A stretch of DNA of 64,000 nt from Piezodorus guildinii (GCA_023052935.1 CM041293.1:183418249-183482248), one strand, 5' to 3'. Positions 50,762 through 62,974 are shown, numbered from the stretch's first letter. Notes: generated from the letters alone by a model not told the origin. Translations and numbers: made by a program.

Positions 50762-50990
50762 TTCGTGGGGTCATCTGTGGTGTAGTAGCTGGCATACTAG
50801 CATATCATCCAGTATCACGTGTTCATAACCATACGATTGTCATAGGTTCTTTTGAAGAAAGTTAAAAGTCCTTGATTAGCGATGCCTGGTACTCGTTATA
50901 TATTCCCATTCTAATTAAAACTGAATTGATAAAACTTAGGACCCTCACCGTAGCATAGTCTAATTAGGTTTAGAATAAATAAATAACCTT
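50762..50990 (+). mobile_element. tRNA-like SINE, diverged copy
   Basis: GTGTAGTAGCTGGCATACTAGC, a weak B box (CACGTGTTCATAACC), AAAAGTCCTTGATTAGCGATG and CACCGTAGCATAGTCTAATTAGG, ending AATAAATAA. A more distant subfamily; its end also appears inverted at 58650-58715. Confidence 0.6.
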
Positions 50991-51020
50991 ATAAAAATAT
51001 AAACAGCCTTCGCTAAAATA

Positions 51021-51909
51021 TTTTTATTTTCACTTACTATATATTGTTAGGTATTGCGATTGTGAAAATTTCGAATTCCAGTTTTCAACGGAAATACATG
51101 TTTTAGGGTCCCCTGAGTCTAAATAACCAAGTCCCGCAAAAAGATCTGTGTGTGTGTATGTGTGTGTCCGTGTGTGGTAACTCCCGGGCGAAAACGAAAA
51201 GTCCTATGAAGCTGAAATTTCATATTTAAGACAACTATACGCCCGAGACGTGAAAAAACTTTTTTCATCAAAATGAGCTTACCAGAAGAGGCACTTTATA
51301 CCATACATTTTGCACCTTTTTTCGATTTTATCGAAAACGGTTCCGACGATTTTGATTAAACTCGCTTTGTCGATGTAAAGTTAAATGCTCTTTAATATCG
51401 TGTAGGTTTTATTCTGATTAAAATAGTTTGACATGGCTTAAATGCCGATAATTTAAATTTTCTTCTCATAAAGTACCTTTAATTTTGTTGATTCTATAAA
51501 AATAACTATATTATCTTGTTACAACTGATGAAAAACAGATAAATATATAAATTGAATGAATTCGATACCCAATTAAAGGAAAAAAAACTGAAAAAATATT
51601 TTTTAATGCATTTTTTTTGTTTTTTAACTTAAGAAAAGAAATATACATGCATAATATACCGTTGGAAAGCTAAAGATTTTAGAAAAAACTATTATCTCAT
51701 ACATAAGCTTTTAAAAGTTAATATAGAGTGATGAAAAGAAGATAAAACTAACTGATTATTTTAGATAATAATATAATCGATTTTTTTAATAAAACACGTG
51801 GTTCTATAGAAGTTCCATTTAACTAATTCTTCAATGGTTTCACTCATTTCTATCTCTTACTGTCTTTGAAAATTCTTTGTTTGATTCTAAAAACGAAGGT
51901 AAGTTAAAG
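51021..51909 (-). mobile_element. HLE copy, 5' end lost
   Basis: Begins with the hairpin end (ACTTACTATATATTGTTAGG, one arm decayed) and runs through all internal landmarks to GAAGGTAAGTTAAAG at 51909. The terminal GTGTGTTGCCCGCACCAGA is missing. A (GT)n stretch lies near 51145-51170. Confidence 0.75.
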
Positions 51910-52681
51910 TATAACTTTTTGTTCGTATAAAGATTTATTTTTTCCTTCCGTACATATACAATCATTGAGTTGAAGGATTAAATAAATTCTAAAAAGGAAA
52001 ACTTTCGGTTGACAACTGTTCAACTTCAAGAGTGGGTCCTGCCTGAACTCTCGGTTTAGAACGTCAATCAAATTCTGACATCTTCAATTCGAACACATTC
52101 TTCCTGTCATCCTAGATATCTCAACTTCAAATATCACAATAATTTTTTGTATCCAATGGTTTAGCAACTGAAACAAAGTTCAAACTCGATATTAAACCAC
52201 AATACTCTGTGAAATGTTAAGCATCAACGCTATCAAGGGATCGCGTAAAAAAATCGGAAAGTATGCGCGCGAAAAACACATTTTATTTAATATCTCTTGT
52301 TTTAGTATAGGTAGAAAAATAAGTTTGTAGGCAAGATTACCCTATTTCAAAGCGGATTAATTAAAAAAAGGTAATTCATTAAATTATGTGATTAATAATT
52401 GGAAGTAACCCTGAACTGTGCTTAGGATTAAAATCCCCTTTTAGAAGTGAGGAAAACAGTTTTTAGGAAACCTTATTAGAAGTACTTTTTTGACGAGATT
52501 ATTTTTAATTTTATTACCAGCATGAAACTTAAATATTTTTACTTATTTGTCTGCCTTCACGAGATGTCTAGTTTTACCTATAACAAATCACCAAAATTGG
52601 TGAAACACATTTGGGATCCTCTACTTGTTAGTAATTATGGTTTGTCCGATATTATATTATATTTACATATTCCAATAGTAA
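51910..52681. other. Unassigned sequence
   Basis: No gene, repeat or domain recognised on either strand. Confidence 0.35.
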
Positions 52682-52683
52682 TA

Positions 52684-53035
52684 TTGGGTTGTTTCACACG
52701 AAATGTCCGTTTTTATAGTTTCTGAAATACATAAAGGATTTTTCAGGTCTCTGTTGTTTTCTTCCAAATGTTTACATATTTAAAATAAACAGTTACTAAT
52801 CCTCTACCTTTGTATTATAAACATTAAATTCCCAATCAATTGCTCACTTTTTAGTATACCTCCAAATATGAACATAGAAACACCCACGATTTTCGAGTAA
52901 TATTTTTGTACGAGTTTAAACTCGACCATTCAGCAGCTGAGGCCGCTAGAAATATTTGCAAGGTGTTTAGGGAAGGGAGTGTTAATGAACTGACCATTCG
53001 CCGTTGGTTTGCTAGAAATAGAACCACTGCGGCTT
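52684..53035 (+). pseudogene. mariner 5' part: terminal repeat and transposase N-terminus
   Basis: The terminal repeat TTGGGTTGTTTCACACGAAA starts at 52684 after TA. The leader matches the right part of the element at 26323-27041. The reading at about 52925-53035 gives HSAAEAARNICKVFREGSVN and ELTIRRWFARNRT, the first helix-turn-helix part of a mariner transposase. A TAA follows at once. This is the part deleted from the other two copies; the catalytic part is absent here. Confidence 0.8.
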
Positions 53036-53584
53036 AAATGATCTTGTAAAAGGTCAGTGAAGAACGATTTCCTTAAAATTGAATGCGCGCTAAGCCGCAT
53101 GAGTAGTAGTTGTGAATGTGTGATTGGGAACATTGTAGAGAGTCTCATCTTAGGGGGTGTGGGATTGGGTGTTAAAGTGTTTAGCCAAAGATTGGTCGTG
53201 TCGGCATTGAACTTTCTGGTTAGCTATCCCTTTTATTGTTGTTATCTTTCCACCAAAAGCGATAGGACCGCAATGTTCTTTAGAGCGGTTTTCGACTTCA
53301 AAACAACTTAACTAACACAACTTTAATTGAACAGACCCTGTAGACTTTGCAACTTAGTCGGACTTTTCTCAAGAACTTGTGTTCTTGATTAAAGCTCTGT
53401 GTGCTAAAGTTCAATGAGGCAAATTAATAGGCAACTCTGAGCCAAAAGACAACACATTAATTCCTGTAAAAAAATCTATCTGTAATGTAATCTGATACTT
53501 ATAAATCGTTTACTTTATTAGGAAAAATCAAACATTTACCTCTTACATCTTATACATAATTAAATTGGAAATTAAGTTGTGAGT

Positions 53585-53588
<4 letters not shown>
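53036..53588. other. Unassigned sequence
   Basis: An 84-codon frame at 53057-53311 has no recognised motif. It follows the mariner fragment but does not match transposase. Confidence 0.35.

Positions 53589-53643
<55 letters not shown>
53589..53643. repeat. (TA)n array
   Basis: About 54 bases of TA dinucleotides. Confidence 0.95.
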
Positions 53644-53645
<2 letters not shown>

Positions 53646-53883
53646 CATCATCTGAACCGAGCAAACAAATTAAGGACGGTGCTTTCTACTAAGGCATCGT
53701 CGCTATACACACCGCAAATTTTGTTAACCGTCCGCAAAGAGGATTTTCTTTTTCGGAAATAAAAAATAATCATTCAATGATTCAGATAATTTTTTTTTCT
53801 TCCATTTTGAACAAGCAAAATACCACTTCGAGATAAGGTATCTCGGTTGAAACAGATACATAAAAAATCTTAAATAATTCTTT

Positions 53884-53925
53884 ATTATTTTCACTTACTT
53901 ATGTATGGAATATATAGTAAGGGGA
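53884..53925 (-). mobile_element. HLE 3' hairpin end, left of the LINE A insertion
   Basis: TTTTCACTTACTTATGTATGG and TATATAGTAAGGGGA are the hairpin end of the HLE that resumes at 56080. It was split by LINE A copy 2. The last 13 bases (53913-53925) are duplicated at 56080-56092. Confidence 0.8.
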
Positions 53926-55804
53926 CACTAATCGATTTTTATGAACATATAAAATTATCCATGTCCTTATCCATTCCACAACAATATTACCACCCGTATT
54001 GTCATAATAATTTACCATATCGACTCAGAGCATTAATATATTTAAAAAATAGATTAAAAAGATATTTCAAGCGTAACAAAATTCCAAAAACCAAATTAGT
54101 CTATAATAAACTAAACAGTTACATTAAAAAACGTTTCCATGACTGGAAAAACGAAAACTGGGCTACAGTTTTGAAATCTTGTCAGCCAGGGGACAATAAC
54201 ATGTGGAAAATTCACAAAAATTTAACTAAGTAGTCCCCGAAAATTCCACCTTTAAAAAATAACGATGGCTACGCATATCTGGACAAGGAAAAAGCTCAGC
54301 TATTAGTCAAGCATTTCCAGACAACTCATTCAATCACCTCTCTCCTTGGTTCAAATCACCACAACCGTAAAATTCTAAAATCCGTCCGCGATTATTTAAA
54401 ATCACCTTTTATTGTTAATTTCTCTTCCATCTCTTCGAAAGAAATCGCAAATATCATTAAAGAATTGAAACCAAAAAAAGCCCTAGGTGATGACAGCATC
54501 CCCTCTTTAGTTATTAAAAATCTAAGCCGAAAATCGATTTATTTTTTAACTAAAGTATTTAATTGCATATTGAGATATAGCTACTTTCCTATCATCTGGA
54601 AAACTTCCAAAACTATAGTAATAAAAAAACCGAATAAAGACCATAGTAATGTTTCGAACTACAGACCTATAAGTCTAAGAAATATACTTTCTAAAATTCT
54701 GGAGAAACTAATTCTCAAAAGAATTAACAAGCACATTAGACTAAAGAACCTCCTAATATATGAACAATTTGGTTTTAGAAATCACCACTGCACTATTGAC
54801 CAATTAGCACGACTTACTGACTTCATCACAAAAGCCTTTAACGAACGCAAACATACCTGCATGCTCCTTCTAGACCTCGAAAAAGCATTTGATACCATTT
54901 GGCACTCCGGGCTCATATAAAAATTAATCTCATTCAACTTCCCACCATACCTGATTCACATCATTCACTCCTATTTAACAAATAGATAGTTTTATATTCA
55001 AGTTGGCACATCTACTTCCGACACCCTCCCCATCTCAGCGGGTCTTCCTCAAGGCTCTTGCCTATCTCCAATCATATTTAATTTGTTCATTTCTGATTTA
55101 CCAGCACATCCATTTGTGACGAGGTCATTATACGCCGATGATACAGCATTGTATACCTCATCATATCGCATGGATACAATAGTTAATCGCCTTCAACAAT
55201 ATTTTAAAAGATTTCACAAATATTGAAAATTAATCCCACCAAATCTGAAGCAATTCTTTTCACTAAACGCCGCCCAAAAATAAACCACCAAATCAAGATA
55301 AATTCAGCTCTCATCCCATAGTCAAATTCCGTACAGTACCTAGGCATATCATTAGACAAATCTCTTACTTTCACAGATCATATCAATAGAAAAATCGATA
55401 AAGCCAAAAAATTAATATTTAAAATGTTTCCATACTTCAACAAAAAATCCCATTTAAGCTCTCATAACAAATTAATAATATACAAATCAGTTATTCGCCC
55501 GTTAATTACATACGCCTCGCCAGTCTGGAGCTCAACCTGCTTGACTAACTACCAAAAACTTGAAAGAATTCAAAATCTATCAATGCGGATAATTAACAAT
55601 TACCCCCGCTACACTAAAATATCATCTATGCTCCAGGACTTACAGCTTCCAACAATTAAACATTTTGTCCATACTCAAACAGCTTCTTACTTCAGTAAAA
55701 CACCAGTCTCCAAAAATCCTTTAATAAAGGAAATCGGTAACTATAATAAAGCATCTCTAAAACGCTACACTCATAAAAGAACTAAACCTGTGTTGCTAAC
55801 TTAA
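53926..55804 (+). pseudogene. LINE A copy 2 reverse transcriptase, multiply broken
   Basis: Frames at 53926-54233, 54240-54920 and 55424-55804 follow ORF2 of LINE A from its linker to the C-terminus. In-frame stops interrupt it: TAG after IHKNLTK, TAA after WHSGLI and TAG within the LTNR block. Frame changes lie near 55226 and 55400. The catalytic YADDTALY is still readable near 55131. Protein similarity to the intact copy is moderate, so it belongs to a different subfamily rather than being a recent daughter. The ending TSLKRYTHKRTKPVLLT matches the intact copy. No enzyme can be made. Confidence 0.88.
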
Positions 55805-56079
55805 GCTAGTTTATTTTAATTTCTAATTTTATATTATCAATTGTGTTATCTGTTTTTTTTTTTTTGTTGTTTTTTATATGTAGGTTTTTTATTTTGTTTT
55901 TCCTACTACCATAGTTAATATCAATTTAATTTTACCACTAATTATAGATTAGATAATTAGATTATAACTACCAAATGAACCAAACATTTGATGATTGTAA
56001 GGATGTCTCATCCGAAATCATTTATAAATTTTTTGTCAATATGTAAAAATGTAAATAAAGTTTATTTTCTTTCTTCTTC
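53926..56079 (+). mobile_element. LINE A copy 2, 5'-truncated, flanked by a 13-bp target-site duplication
   Basis: TATAGTAAGGGGA occurs exactly at 53913-53925 and 56080-56092. The LINE lies between and ends with the family tail TTCTTTCTTCTTC. Its 5' end corresponds to the middle of ORF2 (the QQY..Y..N.L block). Confidence 0.88.
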
Positions 56080-56905
56080 TATAGTAAGGGGAAGTATTGC
56101 GATTATGAAAATTTTCGATCCAGTTTTCAACGGAAATACTCGTTTTAGGGTCCTGTGAGTGGAAATAACCAAGTCCCAAAAAAAAAGTGTGTGTGTGTGG
56201 TAACTGAAAATTTATATTTAAGACAACTGTACGCCTGAGATGTTAGAGAACCTTTTGAATTAAAATCAGCTGAACAAAAGAGCCACTTTATACACTTACC
56301 AAGCATTTTGTACTTTTTTACGAATTTCTCATAAACGGCTCGAACGATTTTAATTAAATTCGCTATATCGATGTAAAATTTAATGAGCTTTAACATTATG
56401 CAGGTTTCATTCTGATTTAAATAGCCTGACAGGACTTAAATGTCGATATTTTAAATTTTCTTTTCTTAAACTACCTTTAATTTTGTCGATTCTATAAAAA
56501 TAACTATATTATCTTGTTACCACTGATGAAAAACAGGTAAATATATAAATTGAATGAATTCTATACCGAGCTAAAGGATAAAAGTGAAATAATAATCTTT
56601 TGTTTTTGAACATAAGTACAGTAATATACATGTGTATATGGAAAGCTAATGATTTTAGAAAAAAATATTATTTTATACACAAGCTTGTGAATGCTAATAA
56701 TGAGTGATGAAAAGCCGATAAAACTAACTGATTATTTTAGATAATAATATAATTGATTTTTAGTAAAACACATGTTACTATAGAAATTCAATTTAATTAA
56801 TGCTTTAATAGTTTCATTAATTTCTATTTCCAACTGTATTTGAAAATTCTTTAATCGATTTTTATAACGGAGGTTAGCGAAAGTCGTGTGTTGCCCGCAC
56901 CAGAT
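56080..56905 (-). mobile_element. HLE copy interrupted by LINE A
   Basis: Continues the hairpin end at 53884-53925 and runs to GTGTTGCCCGCACCAGA at 56905. All internal landmarks are present. Confidence 0.8.
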
Positions 56906-57267
56906 TTTTTAAAATTAGTATTGAATGCCCTTCTCACCCTGAAGAGCCACAGAATACCATCAATGCACTAGATGTTAGAGGAGCAACTAATTGCCCGAGA
57001 GGATATCAATGGAATTGCGGACGGGACCCGTCGGCATGTTGATTTAGAGCCGCCGTCAATATTGTCCCGTTGGCTGTTGACAATAGCCCGTCACCGTATG
57101 GCTGTCTCCTGCTTGGCGTTGCCTCCATCATCTGTTGCGTCTTTGTGCGGGGAGGTTATTAATGGTTCTGGGGTCATTGCTTAAACTGATAGTCGCGTAG
57201 TAGTAATCTCGTGTATCTGGATAATTTAATCAGTAAGGTCTGTTTACCATTGATTGTTTTCTTATCC
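56906..57267. other. Unassigned, GC-richer sequence
   Basis: A 70-codon plus-strand frame (56972-57184) has no recognised domain. Composition is less A+T-rich than the surroundings. It may be a fragment of host or transposon coding sequence. Confidence 0.35.
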
Positions 57268-57500
57268 CCATAGTGGCTAGCATAACAGCCTTCCATGCCA
57301 AAGGTCACGGGTTCAAACCCACAGGTGGTCCTTGGATTTTTTAATGGGAGTTAAAAATCCTTATATATACCGTACTTCGGAGGGGACGTTAAAAGGTGGT
57401 CCCAAGCCTGTGCGATGTCAGGTATTCGTTAAAGATCCCTGGAACCTGGACTCCCACTGTAGCATCGTCCGATTAGCCATAGTAGTATAAACTTACGCTA
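57268..57500 (+). mobile_element. tRNA-like SINE, copy 2, with good B box
   Basis: Head TAGTGGCTAGCATAACAGCC, then a perfect B box (CACGGGTTCAAACCC). The body is TTTTTTAATGGGAGTTAAAA, CTTCGGAGGGGACGTTAAAA and CACTGTAGCATCGTCCGATT, ending in AAATCAAG. The best-preserved copy of the family. Confidence 0.8.
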
Positions 57501-57734
57501 AATCAAGAGCATCAAATTTCTAGTCTAATAAACTCTTTAAATTTCAGATTCGGTTAGTACGAAACTTCCAAAAAAATATATGTTTTATCGATTTTCCACT
57601 ACACGCGTCCAAAGGCTTATGAGAAATATATGCTGGATACGGCCAATTAAAAACATTCTGCAGTGGCTGCTGCCATAGTTTTACTGCGAATAACGTGATT
57701 TGCAAAATAAACCACAATGTCTAGCCGTATTTAA

Positions 57735-58619
57735 GAATTTTCAAATACAGTAAGAGATAAAAAATCTGTGGAAGCATTACAGAATTGATTAAATGGAATT
57801 TCTATATAAACATGTGTTTTATTAAAAAAATTGATTGTATTATTATCTAAAATAATCGCTTAGTATTATCGTATTTTTATCACTCTCTATTAACTTTTAA
57901 AAGCTTATGTACGCGATAATATTTTTTCTAAAATCTTTAGCTTTCCAACGGTATATCATACATGTATATTACTGTTTTTATGTTCAAAAACAAAAAATTG
58001 CATTAAAAAAATATGTTTTCAGTTTTCTCCTTCAGTTGCTTTTCAAATTCGCTCAACTTGCATATTTACCTAGTTTTATCAGTGGTTTTATATTTATAGT
58101 TATTTTTAGAGAATCAACAAAATTAAAGGTACTTTAGGGGAAGAAAATTTAAATTATCGGCATTTAAGCCCTGTCAGACCATTTTAATCAGAATAAAACC
58201 AACATAATATTAAAGCCCATTAAATTTTACATCGACATAGTTTAATCAAAATCGTCGGAACCGTTTTTGAGAAATCATAAAAAGGTAAAATATGCATGGT
58301 ATAAAGTGGATTTTCTAGTTAGCCGATTTTGATGAAAAAGTTGTTGTAACATTTCGGGCGTATAGTTGTCTTAAATATGAAATTTCAGCTTCATAGTGCT
58401 TTTCGTTTCCGCCCGAGAGTTACCACACACGGACACACACATACAAACACACTCACACACACACACATACACAAACACGCACACACAGACTTTTTTGCGG
58501 GACTTGGTTATTTGGACTCAGGAGTCCCTAAAACGTTTAGTTCCGTTGAAAACTGAAATTCGAAATTTTCACAATCGCAATACTTTCCCTTACTATATAT
58601 AGTAAGTGAAAATAAAAAT
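57735..58619 (+). mobile_element. HLE copy, 5' terminus lost
   Basis: Starts at AATACAGTAAGAGATAAAAA, ends with the intact hairpin CTTACTATATATAGTAAG and TGAAAATAAAAAT. A (CA)n-rich stretch at about 58425-58490 is longer than in other copies. Confidence 0.8.
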
Positions 58620-58649
58620 ATTTTAGAGAAGGCTGTTTATATTTATATA

Positions 58650-58715
58650 AGGTTATATATTTATGATAAACCTAATTAGACTATGCTACGGTGGGAGTCC
58701 TGAGTTTTATCAATA
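58650..58715 (-). mobile_element. SINE 3'-end fragment
   Basis: CCTAATTAGACTATGCTACGG followed by GGGAGTCCTGAG is the inverse of the end of the SINE at 50762-50990. Confidence 0.55.
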
Positions 58716-58724
58716 AATTAAAAT

Positions 58725-59126
58725 TTAAAATATTGGCATTTAAGCCCTGTCAGACCATTTTAATCAGAATGAAACCTACATGATATTAAAGCCCATTAAA
58801 TTCTACATCGATATAGCGAGTTTAATCAAAATCGTCGGAACCGTTTTTAAGTAAATCGAGAAAAGTGCAAAATGCATGATATAAAGTGGCTCTTCTGGTA
58901 AGCTCATTTTGATGAAAAAGGTTTCGTAACGTCTCGGGCGTATATTGATCCTAAACATGATATTTCAGTTTCATAGGACTTACCGTTTCCGCCCGGGAGT
59001 TAGCAAAATGTGTATAGTACCCTATTAGTACCCTAAAATGTGTATTTGCGTTGAAAACTGGAATTCGAAAATTTCCACGATCGCAATACTTTCCCTTACT
59101 ATATATAGTAAGTGAAAGTAAAAATA
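58725..59126 (+). mobile_element. HLE copy, 3' half
   Basis: Begins at AATATTGGCATTTAAGCCC and ends with CTTACTATATATAGTAAG and TGAAAGTAAAAAT. Same orientation as the preceding copy, 110 bases away. Confidence 0.8.
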
Positions 59127-60446
59127 TTTTCTGTAGGGAACACCGTTTACGAGTTGTAGGTGAAAAACGGAAATAAGTGCTAAACATTCGAGTGTTTTCA
59201 GCTCCAAATAGTTAACCTCGCCACCTGTGATGGTGCAAACTCAGATTAATTTTATTTAGGACCGCTAAGAGGTATTAAAAATATTTCTAGCTTTGTCCGA
59301 ATTTATTCCCATAAATATATATATTTTACTGAACTATAACTCTAAATCGGTCAGACAGAGAGTCTTTAAACATTAATGACACCTCATTCAAATTGGACCC
59401 TTGCAAAGCAGGGGCCGATCCGTTAGTGTAATGTATATTCGAAAAATGGAAGTTGTTCCACTATTGGTACTCCTTTAATAAAATTAATAAAAACGGAGGA
59501 AACATCAAAGCTAGAATTTATATTCCTTCTCTTTAGCCATTGTCAAAGTAATATCTTCTACTTAGAATGGAAAATGGCCTCTGAATATTTTATCATTATC
59601 AAGCTTATTAAAGAGGAAGAGAAGCACTCAGTCTAAACAACAAATGGATTCTTCCGCAAAGTGGACTCGCCCAGGACAGCGAGTGGTGGGGGGAAAAGGA
59701 GCTTTTAGAAAAGAGGAGATCCCAGCTCATAAAAATTTAATTCGTTGCGAACCCGAGGATGAATCTTGTATTAGCTGTCTAAATGTAAATCCGCTCCCTC
59801 TCGGACTGTCCAAATTAGCACTCCCAGGTTTTAATCCTCGTCCTTCCAACAAAAAAAAAAAAAAAAAGCTCGCAAAGTGGGTCAGTATAGCAGTCTCGGC
59901 GCTGTAGTGGGGTAGGGAATATCAAATGCAGGCAACTAATTTGCAAGAAAAAACATTGATTGTTTTCTAATTGAGGCGTCGATTTCCAAAAGGTACTAAA
60001 GGACATTTTTTTCGAAATCGATATTTTGACATATTGGTTTAGTATTATCTAAATCCGTCGTCAGATTTTATATAAAAAACATAGAAATCCTTTAAAAACG
60101 TTGTTACGGTTAAAATTTGCAAAAGGAATTAATTTAAATAAAAAAATAACCGAATTTCTTAACCGTATCTATGCCCCAGATTCTCAGTGGAGACGGGCGG
60201 GTTCCACAATTGATTTATTTGAGCGCCACACTATTTGTTAATTATAAAAAAAAATAAGGTAAATAGCGAAACCCTTTAAATTAATAATGTTTTTACCGAA
60301 ATTTAAAAAATAATGAAAATTTAATATACAAACAAAAAAAAAAAATTATTGATATCAGGTGGACACGAACTCGTTATCTTACAGCTTACAATCAACTACC
60401 TCAAGGAGTCAGACTCCTTTAGGCAGCGTCTTCAGGTCGAGTCAAC
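59127..60446. other. Unassigned sequence
   Basis: A frame at 59644-59907 (starting MDSSAKWTRPGQRVV) has no recognised motif and ends in a lysine run from an A tract. It is not called as a gene. The rest is A+T-rich. Confidence 0.35.
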
Positions 60447-60480
60447 CCTGATGAAGGCCCACATTGTAGGCCGAAACGTC
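60447..60480 (+). ncRNA. Hammerhead-like core motif, best example
   Basis: CCTGATGA, one extra A, stem GGCC/GGCC with loop CACATTGTA, then GAAACGTC. This has the CUGANGA-stem II-GAAA order with a clean four-pair stem. Downstream is an inverted pair AAAAATAACAC/GTGTGTTTTT and TTTATGACCGCACCC, related to the repeat at 37898 and the 44.7-kb palindrome. Stem I/III partners were not identified. Confidence 0.4.
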
Positions 60481-60890
60481 GGCACATAATTAAAAATAAC
60501 ACTTATTGTAAATGTGTGTTTTTAATTTATGACCGCACCCCCAACCATCTTCCTCATCTAAATTCTCAACGGTCAACAAAACTCCATCATTAACAATTTA
60601 AAGACTTTATTTATCGGTAATGTTATATGAGGAAGGTTATAGTGACTGTTACCAACTAATCTCGCGTTATATTCTTCCAAAAAGTACTATATCCCTTTTA
60701 ATTCTTTCCAAAAAGTACAATATCTATATTATATTGTTTAAAAGACATGGGAAAGTGAAATAATTTGAAAAAAATAAGTGTTATCGATGTATCTAGCGAG
60801 GGCAGTGTCCGATAGACTTGAGGGGCTTTTTCCCAAAATACCACTTAGATAGTATATTATACTAATGAAAATTTTATGTCCTATTTTAAT
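60481..60890. other. Repeat tail then unassigned sequence
   Basis: 60481-60600 continues the hammerhead-associated repeat (ending near TCAACGGTCAAC, as at 44842-44853). The rest is unassigned. Confidence 0.4.
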
Positions 60891-60893
60891 TTT

Positions 60894-61620
60894 CTTTTCA
60901 CTTACCTATATATGAAATTATAGTATGGGAACGTATTGCGACCGTGAACATTTTCGAATTTTAGTCTTCATCGGAAATACACGTTTTAGATTCCACCGAG
61001 TCCAATTAACCCAAGTCCTGTGAGTGTGTGGAACAAGGTTTGTTTGTGGTGACTCCAACGGTTCAACCAAAAGTCACATGAAACTGAAACTTTATATTTA
61101 AAACCAATAAGCCTGAGATGTTACAGACACTTTTCATCAGAAGAAGCCACTTTATACCAAGCATTTTGCACTTTTTTTACGATTTTCTCGGCTCCAACGA
61201 TTTTAATTAAACTCGCTATGTTGATGTAACATTTATTGAGCTTTAATATCATGTAGGTTTCTTTTTGATCGAAATAGTCTGATGGGGCCCAATGCCGATG
61301 TTTTCAATTTTTTCCTCTAGACTACCTTTGATTTTGTAGATTCTATAAAAATAACCATATCATCATGTTATACCATTGCTTAAAAAAACAGGTAAATATT
61401 TCAGTTGAACGAATTCGATATCCAAATAAAGGAGAAAGCTGAAAAAAATATTTTTTTAACGCACTTTTTTTATTTTAAACGTAAGAACAGTAATATGCAT
61501 GTATAATATATTGTTAGAAAGCTAAAGATTATATAAAAAATATTGTCTAATACACAAGCTTGCAAAAGCCGATAGAACTAACTACATAAATAGTTTCACT
61601 TATTGGTTTATTATTTTCAA
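60894..61620 (-). mobile_element. Old HLE copy
   Basis: The hairpin end is decayed (CTTACCTATATATGAAATTAT), but internal landmarks follow in order as far as AATAGTTTCACTTATTGGTT; the 5' terminus is missing. More diverged than other copies. Confidence 0.65.
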
Positions 61621-62015
61621 TAATCAGCCTTTGTAATTGACCAAAAAAAAATTACCTCCTGCTCAAAATTTGAGAGCTTACGTTTCAAGATGTGTGGAAC
61701 CCGAATAACGAATAAAAAAAAAATCCATTTGTCCGCCGTCCTAACTCAATAAATACGCTCATAACTCAATTTTCAATTCACGAGTTATAAGAGATGTGAT
61801 TTTCTGAGAAAATTATGTTGTTTGCTTTTAGTGCTATTCGATAGAGAATTAAATTTTTGACAAAATGAATAAAGAATCATTGAAAGTGATTCACGAATAC
61901 CTGAGATATTGCGTTTTGAAATCAGCTGTAGTTATTTGATATAATCCTTTGAATTATTGCTTTACATATTACTTAATTGCCTATCAACAGCTATAATAAT
62001 AATAATAATAATAAT
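61621..62015. other. Unassigned sequence
   Basis: No gene recognised; ends at an (ATA)n tract that is the tail of LINE F on the minus strand. Confidence 0.4.
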
Positions 62016-62906
62016 AGGCTTAGCGAACCCGAAGGTTCGATGCCGATACCACCAAATTCCGCCTACACATACTCGTCCAATGTTCACCATTCAAGCCCAA
62101 GCTCCCGAAATCAGCCTTAACGCAATCCTCCCATCTCCGCTTCGGCCTACCTTTCGGACGCCTACCAGTCGGATCAGCGAATACCAACTTTCTCGGAATC
62201 CGCTCCTCATCGAGCCCAACAACTTTACTCGCCCATTTGAGTCTCCGCGATGCAATCAGCTCAATTATATTCACAGGATGCAAGCTCCGCAATTCCGCGT
62301 TGTGCAACCTTCTAAACTCCCCAGTGGCCTCATCTCTCTTCGGACCAAATATTTTACGCAATACCTTATTTTCGAAAACCGTTGTTCATCCTTCAAAGTA
62401 AGCGGCCACGTTTCACATCCGTAAAGAACCGTTGGAAGAATAATAGTTTTAAAAATTCTAACCTTTAAGTTTTTAGACAGAAGCCGCAAGCTAGGTAATT
62501 TAGCAACTGAATAATAACACGCATTTCCCACCTTTAACCGGGACTTTATTTCTTCCTGGATTTCATTTTTTCTTGTTATCATTGAACCTAAATACTTGAA
62601 TTTCTCTACGTGTTCAAAAGTATGACCTGATACATCAATATCTCCAAGATCGACACCGTTTCTGCTACTAATCATATATTTCGTCTTATCGGTATTTAAT
62701 TCGCGTCCTATTTCTTTACCGGTTTTTGTTAACACACTTGTATTTAGTTGTATGGTTTCCGTGTCTTCACCTAGCAGTACCAGATCATCGGCATACCCCA
62801 AAACCGGAATCTTGTCACCCATATTTAAGCCTTTCTCGGTACACATCACCTTTTCTATGACATATTCTAAAGCTATATTAAATAACACAGGTGAAAGGGA
62901 GATCAA
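62016..62906 (-). pseudogene. LINE F reverse transcriptase C-terminal half, frameshifted
   Basis: Two overlapping minus-strand frames (62271-62906 and 62020-62361) read LSPVLFNIALEYVIEKV, LGYADDLVLLGEDTE (catalytic YADD), KFKYLGSMITRKNEIQEE, LKVRIFKTIILPTVLYGCET, then after a frame change KVLRKIFGPKRDEATGEFRR and PTGRRPKGRPKRRWED. The copy is 5'-truncated at the palm domain and has one frameshift near 62300. Its 3' tail is an (TTA)n microsatellite (62000-62016). The diverged copy at 16080-16620 is older. Domain content fits RTE/R4-like LINE proteins; clade assignment is uncertain. Confidence 0.88.
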
Positions 62907-62974
62907 TAGCTATATAAACCGTTTTTACCCTAATATTGATATTTGGAAATGATAAGCTATCGTATTTGTAGCGT

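Noticed and set aside
53057..53311. An 84-codon frame after the mariner fragment
   Set aside because: No similarity to transposase or any family I know and no promoter signal.
59644..59907. An 87-codon frame starting MDSSAKWTRPG
   Set aside because: No recognised domain, a lysine run from an A tract, and surrounding debris; not supported as a gene.
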